64,000 bases of DNA from Bradyrhizobium sp. AZCC 2176 (GTDB lineage: Bacteria > Pseudomonadota > Alphaproteobacteria > Rhizobiales > Xanthobacteraceae), in assembly GCF_036924645.1 (NCBI RefSeq), contig NZ_JAZHRX010000001.1:6599501-6663500 (forward strand). Reading direction: 5' to 3'. Numbering within the stretch: the first letter of the stretch is position 1; the number at the start of each line of letters is the position of its first letter. Positions 18,001-26,788 of this stretch are shown here, piece by piece. The notes under the pieces were generated by a model that saw only the letters and a list, made by a program, of their open reading frames with translations, was not told the origin of the DNA and did not search any database. The translations under genes and the position numbers were made by a program.

Positions 18001-19499
18001 CATCGGCGAACAAGACCTGTTCGATACCGTTGGTGCCGTTGAACTGGTCCTGGACGTAAAGGGTCTCTCCTGTCGAATTAATCTGAATCACTAAGTGATT
18101 GCGGCTGTTGACATGGATGAAGGTAACGTCCGATGGATTGAGACCGACCAGCTTGACGACGTCGGTACTTCCATCGGTTGCCCCCTCGCCGATGCTGTCG
18201 TTGCCGGATCCGGCAGCGTAGATATAGGTGTCGCCTCCGCCGCGACCTTCCAGATAGTCATTGCCGCCCTTGCCGTCGATCGTGTCGGCGCTCCCGCTGG
18301 CGTAGATGTTCTCGCCGGAAGCCGTGCCGCGATACCACGCCGCGGTCTGAATCTGGCTTCGATCCCAGGTGGAACCATCGGCGAACAAGACCTGTTCGAT
18401 ACCGTTGGTGCCGTTGAAGTGGTCTTGGACGTAAAGGGTCTCTCCTGTCGAATTAATCTGAATCACTAGGTGATTGCTGTTGTTGACATGGATGAAGGTA
18501 ACGTCCGATGGATTGAGACCGACCAGCTTGACGACATCGGTACTTCCGTCGGTTGCCCCCTCTCCGATGCTGTCGTTGCCGGATCCGGCAGGTAGATATA
18601 GGTGTCGCCTCCGCCGCGACCTTCCAGATAGTCGTTGCCGCCCTTGCCGTCGATCGTGTCGGCACTCGTGCTGCCATAGATGTTCTCGCCGGCGGCCGTG
18701 CCGCGATACCACGCCGCGGTTTGAATCTGGCTTCGATCCCAGCTCGAGCCGTCGGCGAACAAGACCTGTTCGATGCCGTTGGCGCCGTTGAACTGGTCCT
18801 GAACAGTGAGGATCTCCCCTGTCGAATTGATCTGAATCTGGAGATGATTGCTGTTGTTGGCGTGGATGAAGGTAACGTCCGACGGATTGAGAGCCAGCAA
18901 TCTGACAACGTCCATGCCGGTATCGCTGCTGCTCTCGGCAATCGTATCGCTCCCCGAACCTACTCCGTATAGATACGTATCGCCGCCACCTCCGCCGGTG
19001 ATGTAATCGTTGCCGCCCCCACCATCGATCGTGTCTGCACCAGACGTTCCGGAAATGCTTTCGTTAGCGGACGTACCGAAGATTGCAGCCATTGCCTGAA
19101 TCTGAGCGCGAGTAAGACTCGATCCATCGGCGAAAATGAAGGTTTCAACGCCATTGTCACCGCTGAACTGGTTCTGAACCCGCAACGACTCATTGCTGGA
19201 CAATATCTTGAGAACGAGATCGTTTCCGGAACGGCCGATCTGGATGTCGGCCTGATTGAGGCCGACGAGCTTCACGACATCGCCATTGCCATCGCTCGCG
19301 GCGACACCCTCAACGACTGTGTCGTTACCCGACCCGACGCCGAACAGATAAGTGTCGTTGCCGCCGTGACCGATGAGGGTATCGTTGCCGCCCCGGCCAT
19401 CGATGGTATCGCCGGAGGAACTACCGTCGATGGTTTCGCCTGCGCTGGTACCGACGAACCATGCGGCCGTCGCGATCTGCGCGCGGTCCCAAACGGTGT
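18001..19499 (-). repeat. Tandem 375-bp repeats in the RTX gene
   Basis: The phase marker catcggcgaa recurs at 18001, 18376, about 18750 and 19125, with a related site near 19500: spacings of 375, 374, 375 and 375 bases (125 codons). The first copies are nearly identical in DNA; later ones have diverged. The single 374 spacing contains the one-base loss near 18590 that breaks the frame. Confidence 0.85.
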
Positions 19500-20455
19500 T
19501 GTCCGCGAACTTGATCTGCTCGATGCCGGCAGTGGTAGCATTGAAATGGCCCTGCACCTTCAGGACCTCGCCGGTTGCGGTGAGCGTGATGTAAAGATCG
19601 TTACCGAGACGGCCAAGCGACACCTCGGCCGGATTGATGCCCATGAGACGAACGGTATCGGTATCTGATCCGCCGCCGTTCTCGAGGATGGTATCGTTGC
19701 CGGAGCCGGCGCCCCAGCGATAGAAATCGGAGCCGGCCTCGCCGCGCAGGGTATCGTTGGCCGCCCCGCCGTCGATCACGTCGATGTCGCTGGTGCCGAT
19801 AATGGTATCCGCGCCGCTGGTTCCGGCGTGAGTCAGGACCGAGCCGTCGTTGGCGACCGCGAGCGCCAGGACCATCTGAGCGGTCCAGACCGTGCTGTCG
19901 TCGAACCGGATGCTCGACATCGGACCCGACCCGTTGAACTGCCCGCGGATGGTGATGCGGCCATCGGCGCCGTTGCTGCCAATCAGAACGATGGCATCGT
20001 TGCCATTGCGGATGATTGTCAGCTCATTTGGCGCGATTCCCTGTAGGACCAGCGTGTTCGATCCCGAAGAGCTTTGGTCATCGATAACGTCGTTGCCGTC
20101 GCCGCGCGCAAAAACATATGTGTCGTTGCCCGAGTCGCCGACCAGCCGATCGTCGCCCATACCCCCGGTCAGGGTGTCGTCACCGCCACGACCACTCAGC
20201 GTGTCGTCGCCCGCGCCGGAGAGCGGGCACCAGGTCGGCCGCCGTAATGCCGGGGCCAAACTGGATCGTGTCGTTGCCGCCCCAGCCGCTCAAATACTCC
20301 TTGATGGTGTCCTGACCATCGCCCCGGTTGAAGACGTAGGTGTCATCTCCGCCATCGCCGCTCAGCGTGTCGTTGCCAGTCCCGCCAATCAGAACGTCAT
20401 TTGCCGCCACGGCCGCTCAACGTGTCGTCGCCCGCCCCGCCCGAGATCCTTTGCG

Positions 20456-20896
20456 CGCGCCACTGCGGTCGCAACGGCTGGAGGAGAAGCGCTCAGAAGC
20501 GTGCGTGCCTTTCGCGATTTTCTCGCCGCAGGCACCTTCGATATTCTTCAACCCGACCTTTCGATATGCGGAGGCTACAGCGGCTTTCGCCAAATTTGGG
20601 CGCTCGCGCAAGCCTACGACCTGCCCATCATGCCCCATGTGTTTGGCACGACTGTGAACTTCCACGCCTCGCTTCAAATGTCGGCGGTGCTTGAACCGCG
20701 CCGCGGCGGAGCTTGCGCCGCGTATCCATTTGTAGAGTGCGACATGATGGACAACCCGCTCCTGCGCCTTGCCGGCACACCGTCCGTCAGCCGGCATGGC
20801 ATGCTCGCGATACCGGAAGCCTCTGGGACGGGACTGGACTTGCAGCCCGAACGGCTCGAGCCATGGATCACTGACTCCTGGTCGGAGCATCTTTAG
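20456..20896 (+). pseudogene. Mandelate racemase/muconate lactonizing enzyme fragment (C-terminal)
   Basis: This plus-strand frame codes about 145 residues of the enolase-superfamily barrel end: AGGEALRSVRAFRDFL, FDILQPDLSICGGYSGFRQI (with the Gln-Pro-Asp metal-site region), LPIMPHVFGT and a C-terminal lid-like tail, with a stop at 20896. The N-terminal capping domain and the first half of the barrel are missing. The fragment abuts the RTX remnant at about 20447-20456 in the opposite orientation. It cannot be a working enzyme; it marks a deletion or recombination end point. The parent gene probably acted on an acid sugar or similar hydroxy-acid. Confidence 0.85.
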
Positions 20897-21232
20897 GAAA
20901 GATGCACGGCCTCTGGAACGCTTATTCCGAACGCAATATGCTCTCCGCAGTCGCGTCACAACGATCTGCCCGGCCGCCTCAACAGGCTGAAACAAGGATG
21001 CGGAAGCGACGGCAATGACCCTCCGCTCGCCCGCACATCGGGCCCGAACAATCGATCAGGTCAAACAGCGCCCCTGAAAACGACTTTGACCGGCGGCAGT
21101 GTGGGAGCCCGAATTCGGGCCTGAGACCTCCCAACCGCCGAAGCCCTCGCATCCAATTGCGCGTGGACATGCCCTGCTCGCCACTTTTGGCCGAGAACAT
21201 CGACATCGGCCAGGTAGGTGAACTTGCGTCGT
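20897..21232. other. Intergenic stretch, no recognisable gene
   Basis: Nothing I can support is coded here. It lies between the ends of two converging genes, the enolase-family fragment and the TctC-type gene. Short frames on both strands have no ribosome binding site and no family resemblance. It may be debris of the same rearrangement that truncated both neighbours on the left. Confidence 0.4.
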
Positions 21233-22204
21233 CTACTCTATGATTGCCGCGCCAGAGCTCTTGATAACGTCTCCCCACTTTTCATTTTCATGCTTAATGA
21301 ATAGTCCGAAATCCGGACCGAACACTGTACCTACTTCCGCGCCTGTCACTTCGAAGCTCTTTCGTACGCTCGGGCTCGACAGAGCCCGCTCAATGTCAGC
21401 AGTCACTTTGGATAAGATATCGGTTGGCGTTTTCGCCGGAGCTAACACCCCGAACCAAGAAGACGCCTCAAAACCAACCAATCCCGCCTCATCAAATGTC
21501 GGCACATCGGGAAGTGAGCTCAATCGCTTGGGGCTTGCAACGGCCAAGGCGCGCACGGTGCCGGCCTGAACCTGTGGGATGACGGTTGGCAAGTTGTCGA
21601 AAAGAATGGGGACGTGGCCTGCGATAACATCATTCATCGCCGGCGCAGCACCCCGATACGGCACATGCCTTAGTTTGGCGCCCGACATCTTCTTGAATAA
21701 TTCGGCCGACAGATGGTGCGTCGATCCAATTCCAGACGAAGCGTAATTGAGCTCTTCGGTTCCGTGTTTCGCCAGATCCAAAAGCTCCCTGAGCGTTGAG
21801 GCAGGCAATTTCGGGTTGACTATCAAGACGATTGGAACGGTTGCCAACAGGGCAACAGGCACGAAGTCCCTCGCCGGATCAAACGGCAATTTCCTGTAGA
21901 GCGATGGATTTATGGTAATTGGACCGGGTGAACTGACGAGATAGGTGTACCCATCTGCCGGCGCGTCAGCTGCCACCTGGGTACCGATATTTCCGCCCCC
22001 GCCAGGTTTGTTCTCGATGACGACCGGTTGTTGCCATATCTCACTAAGCGCCTGCGCCAGCATACGCGCCGCCGCGTCGTTTGACCCGCCCGCAGGATTC
22101 GGAACAATGAGTCGGACAGTCCGCGTCGGAAATATCTCGGCTCGGGCGGCGCTTACCTGAAGTATGAAGGAAGCGGCAAGCAAATACAGAACTAGTCGTC
22201 TCAC
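21233..22204 (-). CDS. Periplasmic TctC/Bug-family solute-binding protein
   Basis: The start is a GTG at 22204 with GGGAGGAG about five bases upstream, giving 323 residues, the usual family length. Residues 1-24 are a signal peptide (RRLVLYLLAASFILQVSAARA). The mature part has family marks: VRLIVPNPAGGSNDAAAR near 33-50, VIENKPGGGGNIGT near 68-81, ADGYTYLVSS and the C-terminal hinge FDEAGLVGFEASSWFG. These proteins bind carboxylated or aromatic compounds for tripartite tricarboxylate transporters. No membrane subunits (TctA, TctB) are in the window, which is common for orphan Bug proteins. It lies about 200 bases downstream of the dioxygenase genes on the same strand and may supply their substrate. 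Confidence 0.9.
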   Translation of the reverse strand: MRRLVLYLLAASFILQVSAARAEIFPTRTVRLIVPNPAGGSNDAAARMLAQALSEIWQQPVVIENKPGGGGNIGTQVAADAPADGYTYLVSSPGPITINPSLYRKLPFDPARDFVPVALLATVPIVLIVNPKLPASTLRELLDLAKHGTEELNYASSGIGSTHHLSAELFKKMSGAKLRHVPYRGAAPAMNDVIAGHVPILFDNLPTVIPQVQAGTVRALAVASPKRLSSLPDVPTFDEAGLVGFEASSWFGVLAPAKTPTDILSKVTADIERALSSPSVRKSFEVTGAEVGTVFGPDFGLFIKHENEKWGDVIKSSGAAIIE

Positions 22205-22412
22205 GGCTACTCCTCCCGTGGCTGGTCGATCTACTGTGCGAGTTGAATCCACCGGGCTTTTTCCGTAGACGAGCTTGCCGAAATTTTCCTTCATGCCGGC
22301 ACCCTTGGCCTCTTTAGCCGCCAGACTGCGACCGTCCCTCCGGCACAAAAACGACAAGGGCGGATCGTCAGGGCAAACGACGCCACGGAGTTGACCGAGC
22401 GCAAGTGGTCAT

Positions 22413-22919
22413 TTAGAGCGGGACAACGAGCAGGATATCGACATTTCGCGAATCCAGGACGACGACACGCTCCTTGAACTTGAGGGAACCGCCCTCCTCT
22501 TGAATCACATCGAGATACTTTCCGGTGGCATACAGATCCATCCGGCCGGTCTCCATGATGCGAATGACCTGAAAGTTGGAACGCGAAATCACGCAACCGG
22601 TCGCCTTGTCATACGACATGGTGGGATAGCCGATGATATGGTTGTAGGTATGCGGTTCGAAGATATTGGCGGTATGGAAAGCCCTGACCCGATCAATCAT
22701 CATTCCGCGACCGACACACCGCATGATTCCGATAGGCAGGCCAGCCTCGTGATTTTCCTTGGTCGTGATGAGATAGATGCCGTTCGGCACGAAGAACTGC
22801 GGCCAAAGATCGATCTCCCCATCGTCCATCGCATGACCGTATGAGGCAATCAGGTCCGCAGCTTCGCGGTATTGGTCACCGCTGACTTGCGCGACCGGCT
22901 TTTCGATTACGCTGGGCAT
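22413..22919 (-). CDS. Aromatic ring-hydroxylating dioxygenase, beta subunit
   Basis: At 168 residues with a cone-shaped NTF2-like fold pattern (HAMDDGEIDLWPQFFVPNGIY near 28-48), this matches the small structural subunit of Rieske non-haem iron dioxygenases. The start at 22919 has GGAG seven bases upstream and follows the alpha-subunit stop by 10 bases, the classic alpha-beta order. The beta subunit lacks metal ligands and stabilises the alpha3beta3 hexamer. Substrate preference sits in the alpha subunit. Confidence 0.9.
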   Translation of the reverse strand: MPSVIEKPVAQVSGDQYREAADLIASYGHAMDDGEIDLWPQFFVPNGIYLITTKENHEAGLPIGIMRCVGRGMMIDRVRAFHTANIFEPHTYNHIIGYPTMSYDKATGCVISRSNFQVIRIMETGRMDLYATGKYLDVIQEEGGSLKFKERVVVLDSRNVDILLVVPL

Positions 22920-22929
22920 GGCTTGCTCC

Positions 22930-24195
22930 TCAGAATCCCATGATGCCGCGGTAGCCCTGCCAGAAACCGCGGACGGCAGTCTCCGTCGCACGAGAGTTCT
23001 TCTCGGATTCGGCGACCCGCCCCCCCATTTCCATGAAAGATGAGCATTCCGGATCGTTGCGGGCGCCGCGCTGGACGAATTCGTTGATACAACCATCCTC
23101 CAGCGAGACCAGACCTGCCGCACCCGTCAGATTGCTCTGCATGATGCGCATTTGCGATTGTTCCTCGGTGTCGCGATCATAGCCGAGGTAAACCCAGAAC
23201 AGCTCGGTCTTGTCGACTCCCTTCGGCGCAAAGAAGCGGATGGCGAGCGAATTCAGTGTGAACTGAATGCACATGTTGGGAAAAACGGTCTGGATGCTGT
23301 GGGTGATGCCGTCGTCGAATTCCTCCCAGGCCTCCAGTAACCCCGGCCCCTCGAGAGCGGATTCATAGTTGGCCGAATGGACCTTGGCCTCGGAATACTC
23401 GGCGGCTTCTTGCAGCTTGGCGCGGCGCGCGAAGCTCAAATGGTGCCACTTCTCATCGGACAGGATGATCCCGCCGTCCATATCCAGGCGATTTACCTTG
23501 AAGGTCGTATAGAAGGTGTGGAGCAGGGTTGCGTGATATGAGTCGCGCAGATTTTCGGCATATAGCTTCCAGTTATTGTGAATAGTCTGGCTGTGCGTGC
23601 CGAGGACACGAAGCGGGCGATCAAGATTTCTCTTGATGAACTGCGCCATGTCGGGACCCAGATAGGTTTCGACGTCCTCGACCTCGTTGGAAAATGTTCC
23701 GAAGATAATTCCGCAGAACTTTTCGATGCGGATCGGTTGAAGGCGATGCTTGGCGACGTCGAAATCGCTTGGCATCCCACCCTGTCCGCGTATCCCGTTA
23801 CGAAACGCGACGCCCTTTAATTGTCCGTCGAGGCCGTAATTCCAGGCATGATAGACGCAGGTAAGGCTCGCGACATTGTCCTGCTTCTTGAGGCACACCA
23901 GCGCGCCCTTGTGAGCGCAGCGGTTGACCATCGCATGGACCTCGCCCTCATGGTCCCTGGTCACGATGATTGGCGTTTCGCCGATCACCGTTGTGCGATA
24001 GTCGCCCGCCTTCGGGATTTCGACGTCCAGACAAAGATAATTCCAGCAACGCCCCCTGAAAATCCGCTCCTGCTCCAGCTTGTAGATTTCCGGATCGGTA
24101 AAGAGACGATAGGGCGCACGCGCGACGCCTTCGGCGGGCCATTTGAAATCCAGTGCCCCGGCAGAGGCAGAACTCGGAAGCGGTGTCGTAAGCAT
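22930..24195 (-). CDS. Rieske aromatic ring-hydroxylating dioxygenase, alpha subunit
   Basis: This 421-residue catalytic subunit has a Rieske [2Fe-2S] site with C93, H95, C113 and H116 (NRCAHKGALVC and LTCVYHAWNYG). The mononuclear iron site is H221 and H226 in ENLRDSYHATLLHTFY, with D218 as the electron bridge. The general pattern resembles salicylate 5-hydroxylase or anthranilate dioxygenase alpha subunits (memory-based, not a search). It would insert oxygen into an aromatic carboxylate in the cytoplasm. The start at 24195 has GGGAG nine bases upstream. No ferredoxin or reductase gene is adjacent, so electrons must come from elsewhere. A damaged LysR gene lies upstream in the same orientation. 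Confidence 0.93.
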   Translation of the reverse strand: MLTTPLPSSASAGALDFKWPAEGVARAPYRLFTDPEIYKLEQERIFRGRCWNYLCLDVEIPKAGDYRTTVIGETPIIVTRDHEGEVHAMVNRCAHKGALVCLKKQDNVASLTCVYHAWNYGLDGQLKGVAFRNGIRGQGGMPSDFDVAKHRLQPIRIEKFCGIIFGTFSNEVEDVETYLGPDMAQFIKRNLDRPLRVLGTHSQTIHNNWKLYAENLRDSYHATLLHTFYTTFKVNRLDMDGGIILSDEKWHHLSFARRAKLQEAAEYSEAKVHSANYESALEGPGLLEAWEEFDDGITHSIQTVFPNMCIQFTLNSLAIRFFAPKGVDKTELFWVYLGYDRDTEEQSQMRIMQSNLTGAAGLVSLEDGCINEFVQRGARNDPECSSFMEMGGRVAESEKNSRATETAVRGFWQGYRGIMGF

Positions 24196-24305
24196 CTCGT
24201 CATTCTCCCTTGTCTCGCCGAATTTAGAGGCGTTCAAAAGAGACTACCGAACCGAGCGACGTAATTGCCAATAATCATTTGAGCGAAATAAATAAGTAAA
24301 TCGTA

Positions 24306-25210
24306 TCAGGGGCGGTTCACGGTCGCTGGACGCGCCGATCTCCTCAACTGATCAACAATAGCGATGACCGCTGGCGCCCGCTCCAACTTGCGATAGACCA
24401 TCGCCAGATCGGAGTGCTGATTGATCTTTGCCAACGGCCTATACACCACATCGGCAATTTGCAGATGACGAAGCGAGTCCGGCACGAACGCCACGCCGAG
24501 ACCGCCAGCAACCAGACCTGCCAGAGCCGTGAATTGTCCCGCGCGTTGAGTTATTTGCGGCGACAATCCGCCCTTGGCGCATATCTGGGCAACTTGCGCG
24601 TTGAAACCACTTCCCTCCTGGATCTGGACGGCAACGAACGGCTCGGACCTCAACGCTTCTAGCGTCACGCTCTTTTGCCGCGCGAGCCGGTGCCCGCGCG
24701 GTATCGCCAATATGATTGGCTCGCGGTGCAGCGATACGATCGCTAGGCCGGGCGGCAGTGATTTCACCGGAAGACGCAGGATACCAAGATCAAGCCGACT
24801 ACTGCTGACGTCGTCCAATTGCTGAACAATCCCGATCTCGTTTAGGCGAAACTCCACGAGAGGATTGGCTTCGCGAAAGCGGGAAATTGCTTTCGACAGA
24901 ACGCCGGTGAAGATGGCTGAACCCACATATCCAATTTCGATATGTCCCAGTTCGCCCCGGCCCGCCTGACGCGCCACCAGCACAGTCTTCTCGGCTTGCT
25001 GGAGGGTCCTGATCGCCTCGTTCAACGTGACTCGGCCGGCGACGGTGAGCTTGACCGACCTTTTCGTCCGATAGAAGAGTTCGACGCCGAGTTCGCGCTC
25101 GAGTGCCTGAATCTGCTGCGTGAGCGCCGGCTGCGCGACGCCGAGACGCACGGCGGCCTTTCCAAAATGCAAGCCAGAACTGACATGTATTTCAGGCGAC
25201 GCAGTTCCAT
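24306..25210 (-). pseudogene. LysR-family regulator with frameshift in the DNA-binding helix
   Basis: An ATG at 25210 opens the standard LysR start MELRRLKY, but after eight residues the frame runs on as MSVLACILERP. The rest of the normal protein continues in another frame from LHFGKAAVRLGVAQPALTQQ. Compared with the usual MELRRLKYFVAVAEELHFGKAA, the DNA is about 7 bases short, which removes most of the first helix and breaks the frame. The effector-binding domain (about 90-290) is intact. A longer frame starting at 25310 exists but would replace the N-terminus with unrelated residues. It probably once controlled the adjacent dioxygenase genes; it is likely inactive now. Confidence 0.8.
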
Positions 25211-25356
25211 TATCGGCCTCCATGGCAGCCCTGGCGAACCAATGCCGCATTGGCAGACCACCCCTTCTCGGATCTGTAGCACCGCCGCAGCGCTTCGCAG
25301 TCGCTAACATGGCCTACAGGAACAACCGGGGATCTCGATGTTGCGGCAGCGTGCGC

Positions 25357-25683
25357 TCAGGACTGCTCTGCTTGCGGCTGCTTCAGGAGAAGGGCCTGCA
25401 ATTCCCCAGATCGGAACATCTCCGTCACGATGTCACAGCCGCCTACGAATTCGCCGCGGACGTACAGTTGTGGAATCGTCGGCCAATCCGAGTAATCCTT
25501 GATACCTTGGCGCAGCTCTTCGGACTGGTAGATATCGTGCGATCTGAATGGAACGCCGAGATGGTCGAGTATCCGGACGACTTGCGCAGAGAATCCACAA
25601 GCCGGCGCCGTCGGCGTGCCCTTCATGAACAGAAGAATCTCGTTTGCGTTCACTTCGCTGCGAATGAAGTCTGCAACGCTCAT
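25357..25683 (-). CDS. grxD: Monothiol glutaredoxin, CGFS type
   Basis: This 108-residue protein has the single-cysteine active site C29-G-F-S in TAPACGFSAQV, the cis-Pro region WPTIPQLYV and the glutathione-binding GGCDIVTEM. Together these define the Grx4/GrxD group that carries and delivers [2Fe-2S] clusters in the cytoplasm. The start has GGGGAG about four bases upstream. It may help mature the nearby iron-sulfur enzymes (Rieske dioxygenase, molybdenum hydroxylase). GrxD is also a housekeeping protein, and most genomes have one copy beside bolA or purL-region genes, which are not seen here. Confidence 0.93.
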   Translation of the reverse strand: MSVADFIRSEVNANEILLFMKGTPTAPACGFSAQVVRILDHLGVPFRSHDIYQSEELRQGIKDYSDWPTIPQLYVRGEFVGGCDIVTEMFRSGELQALLLKQPQAEQS

Positions 25684-26043
25684 GTTTCTCCCCTCGGTTG
25701 GTCGGCAAGAGCGATAATAATTACCGCCCGAGCGAGAAATCTATAAGTTCGATTTTAGCACTTACTTAACCGCCGGCTGGAATTCCAGAGGGAGGTTTGC
25801 ACAATTTCCTGTCAGTCGACGGCTATGCTGATTCGCAAAAAGGGCTAGCTGCAATGCAGCCGACCCAAGGGTCAAGTCAGCGGAAGCCGATACCGCTTGC
25901 CTGGGGAGTTTCAATCGCAATAAACGACCCATTCTCAGGAAAGTCAATTCTAAAATAGAATTGACTTAAGTACCTATCCTGAAGACTGTAGCCGGGGAGA
26001 GGCACCCCTCATATCTCGTCGCGCTTTTCCCCATGCACCGAAA
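25684..26043. other. Intergenic stretch between grxD and hxlR
   Basis: I see no gene. The region holds the grxD promoter and, at 25941-25967, a strong perfect palindrome described separately. A 61-codon minus-strand frame (25762-25947) lacks a ribosome binding site and recognisable features, so I do not call it. Confidence 0.45.
25941..25967. promoter_or_regulatory. 27-bp perfect palindrome, TTCTA-AAA-TAGAA operator class
   Basis: Two 12-base arms, AAGTCAATTCTA and TAGAATTGACTT, are exact reverse complements around AAA. The core matches palindromes at 43043-43057 and 62230-62244. It lies 258 bases before grxD, the nearest gene reading away from it (minus strand). The binding protein is unknown. 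Confidence 0.75.
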
Positions 26044-26538
26044 TCATCGTTGATCGAACTTGGTCAGCCGCCACCTCACCAGGTCGTCGGCGCCTGGACC
26101 GGCCTGAGGCCGAACATCCCTCATGCGGACCACCTCGCCTGACTTCTCATCCACGAGCGCCAGCTTCACCTGGCGTCCGCTGTTCCTGTTGATGAATTTG
26201 AGAGGGGGGCCGGCGTCCCCGGTAATTCCCCATTTGTCCCCGACCTGGGCAAGCGCCTGAACGACGAGGATGACGTCCCTGCCCTTTCGGGTCAGGAGGT
26301 ACTCGTAACGATCGGGACCCGACTGATACTGCCGCCGCTCGATCAGTTCATTTTCTTCAAGATGCTTGAGGCGGTCGGACAAGGTGGCATGGGTAACATC
26401 AGTCGACTTCCTCAAATCCTCGTATTTGCTCAAACCCAGCGACAGGTCGCGCAAGATCAGGACTGCCCAGCGATCGCCGACGGCATCCAGCACCCCGGCG
26501 ATCGAACAAGCCATTCCCTCAAAACTCTTCGAGCGCAT
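26044..26538 (-). CDS. HxlR-family winged-helix regulator
   Basis: The 164-residue protein from the ATG at 26538 (GGAGG nine bases upstream) has the HxlR pattern: CSIAGVLDAVGDRWAVLILR near 10-29, then a winged helix with HATLSDRLKHLEENELIERR and a wing in PDRYEYLLTRKGRD. The family responds to aldehydes, thiols or aromatic ligands. A frame continues to 26697 but reads through the palindromes that I take as operators. It is divergent from the enoyl-reductase-like gene. A copy of its promoter and first 19 codons lies at 28823-29004. Confidence 0.9.
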   Translation of the reverse strand: MRSKSFEGMACSIAGVLDAVGDRWAVLILRDLSLGLSKYEDLRKSTDVTHATLSDRLKHLEENELIERRQYQSGPDRYEYLLTRKGRDVILVVQALAQVGDKWGITGDAGPPLKFINRNSGRQVKLALVDEKSGEVVRMRDVRPQAGPGADDLVRWRLTKFDQR

Positions 26539-26557
26539 CTGCGTGGACCTCCGAATA

Positions 26558-26574
26558 ACTCTTATTGCCAGAGT
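26558..26574. promoter_or_regulatory. Palindromic operator 1, ACTCT-N7-AGAGT
   Basis: ACTCT and AGAGT arms surround a 7-base spacer, 20 bases before the hxlR start. A second site of the same form lies 87 bases away at 26645-26661, about eight helical turns. Position and pairing suggest autoregulation by the HxlR protein. Confidence 0.65.
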
Positions 26575-26644
26575 AAACTCGCCTGGCCCGCTATCCAAGG
26601 CCAGACCGGGAATTTTCATGCAAGAATTCACTTGCCTTCCAGTC

Positions 26645-26661
26645 ACTCTTATTATTAGAGT
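26645..26661. promoter_or_regulatory. Palindromic operator 2, ACTCT-N7-AGAGT
   Basis: ACTCTTATTATTAGAGT keeps 7 of 8 base pairs per arm in register except one position. It is identical to the site at 28987-29003 in the duplicated segment, while operator 1 has decayed there. The site lies between the divergent hxlR and enoyl-reductase-like genes and could control both. Confidence 0.68.
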
Positions 26662-26788
26662 TAAAGAACACAAGCCCAACCATTTCCGACAGTTCATTAT
26701 ACGAACTTAGCATGGTTTTGTGTCGAGCCGTCAGCAAACCCATGAGATTAGTTGGCGGAATGAGCCATACGGCTCTCGCGGAGGGACA

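Larger units (their letters stand above)
16496..20446 (-). pseudogene. RTX calcium-binding repeat protein, frameshifted and 5' truncated
   Basis: On the minus strand the tract codes a long hemolysin-type repeat protein: many GGNDxLxGxGGxD nonapeptides alternate with modules of about 125 residues (DLVVQINSTGE-like, then FADGSTWDRSQIQ). The end is a type I secretion C-terminus (GNDTFVFRTNLGQDVVTDF, then an Ala-rich stretch and FHIV). The frame is broken at least three times. A base is missing at about 18590 (GGCAGGTA where sister repeats have GGCAGCGTA). A frame jump with loss of module sequence lies near 20228. An extra A in the coding strand lies at 20400-20402. Upstream of 20446 the homology stops abruptly at another gene fragment, so no start or N-terminal domain remains. 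The intact ancestor was probably a calcium-binding surface protein exported by a type I system. Confidence 0.85.
26481..26662. repeat. 182-bp direct repeat, original copy (hxlR 5' end plus promoter)
   Basis: The same sequence recurs at 28823-29004 in the same orientation, offset 2,342 bases, with roughly ten differences by eye (about 95% identity). It covers the first 19 codons of hxlR, its leader and both ACTCT-N7-AGAGT palindromes. Confidence 0.92.

Noticed and set aside
16973..18094. 373-codon plus-strand frame with repeated segments
   Set aside because: Its repeats (for example VVDVIVAVTQRIDVGVTAG) are only the reverse translation of RTX modules on the other strand.
16881..19499. Regularly spaced repeats suggesting a CRISPR array
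   Set aside because: Units are 375-381 bases, code protein modules in frame and lack short direct repeats with unique spacers. No cas genes are present.
20979..21278. 99-codon minus-strand frame upstream of the region between the enolase fragment and the TctC-type gene
   Set aside because: It overlaps the end of the TctC-type gene in another frame, lacks a ribosome binding site and resembles nothing known.
25762..25947. Small gene of 61 codons next to the 27-bp palindrome
   Set aside because: No ribosome binding site, no recognisable feature, and its start lies inside the palindrome.
26539..26697. Longer N-terminus for the HxlR regulator
   Set aside because: The extension would translate the palindromic control region, while the ATG at 26538 has a good ribosome binding site and the standard family start.
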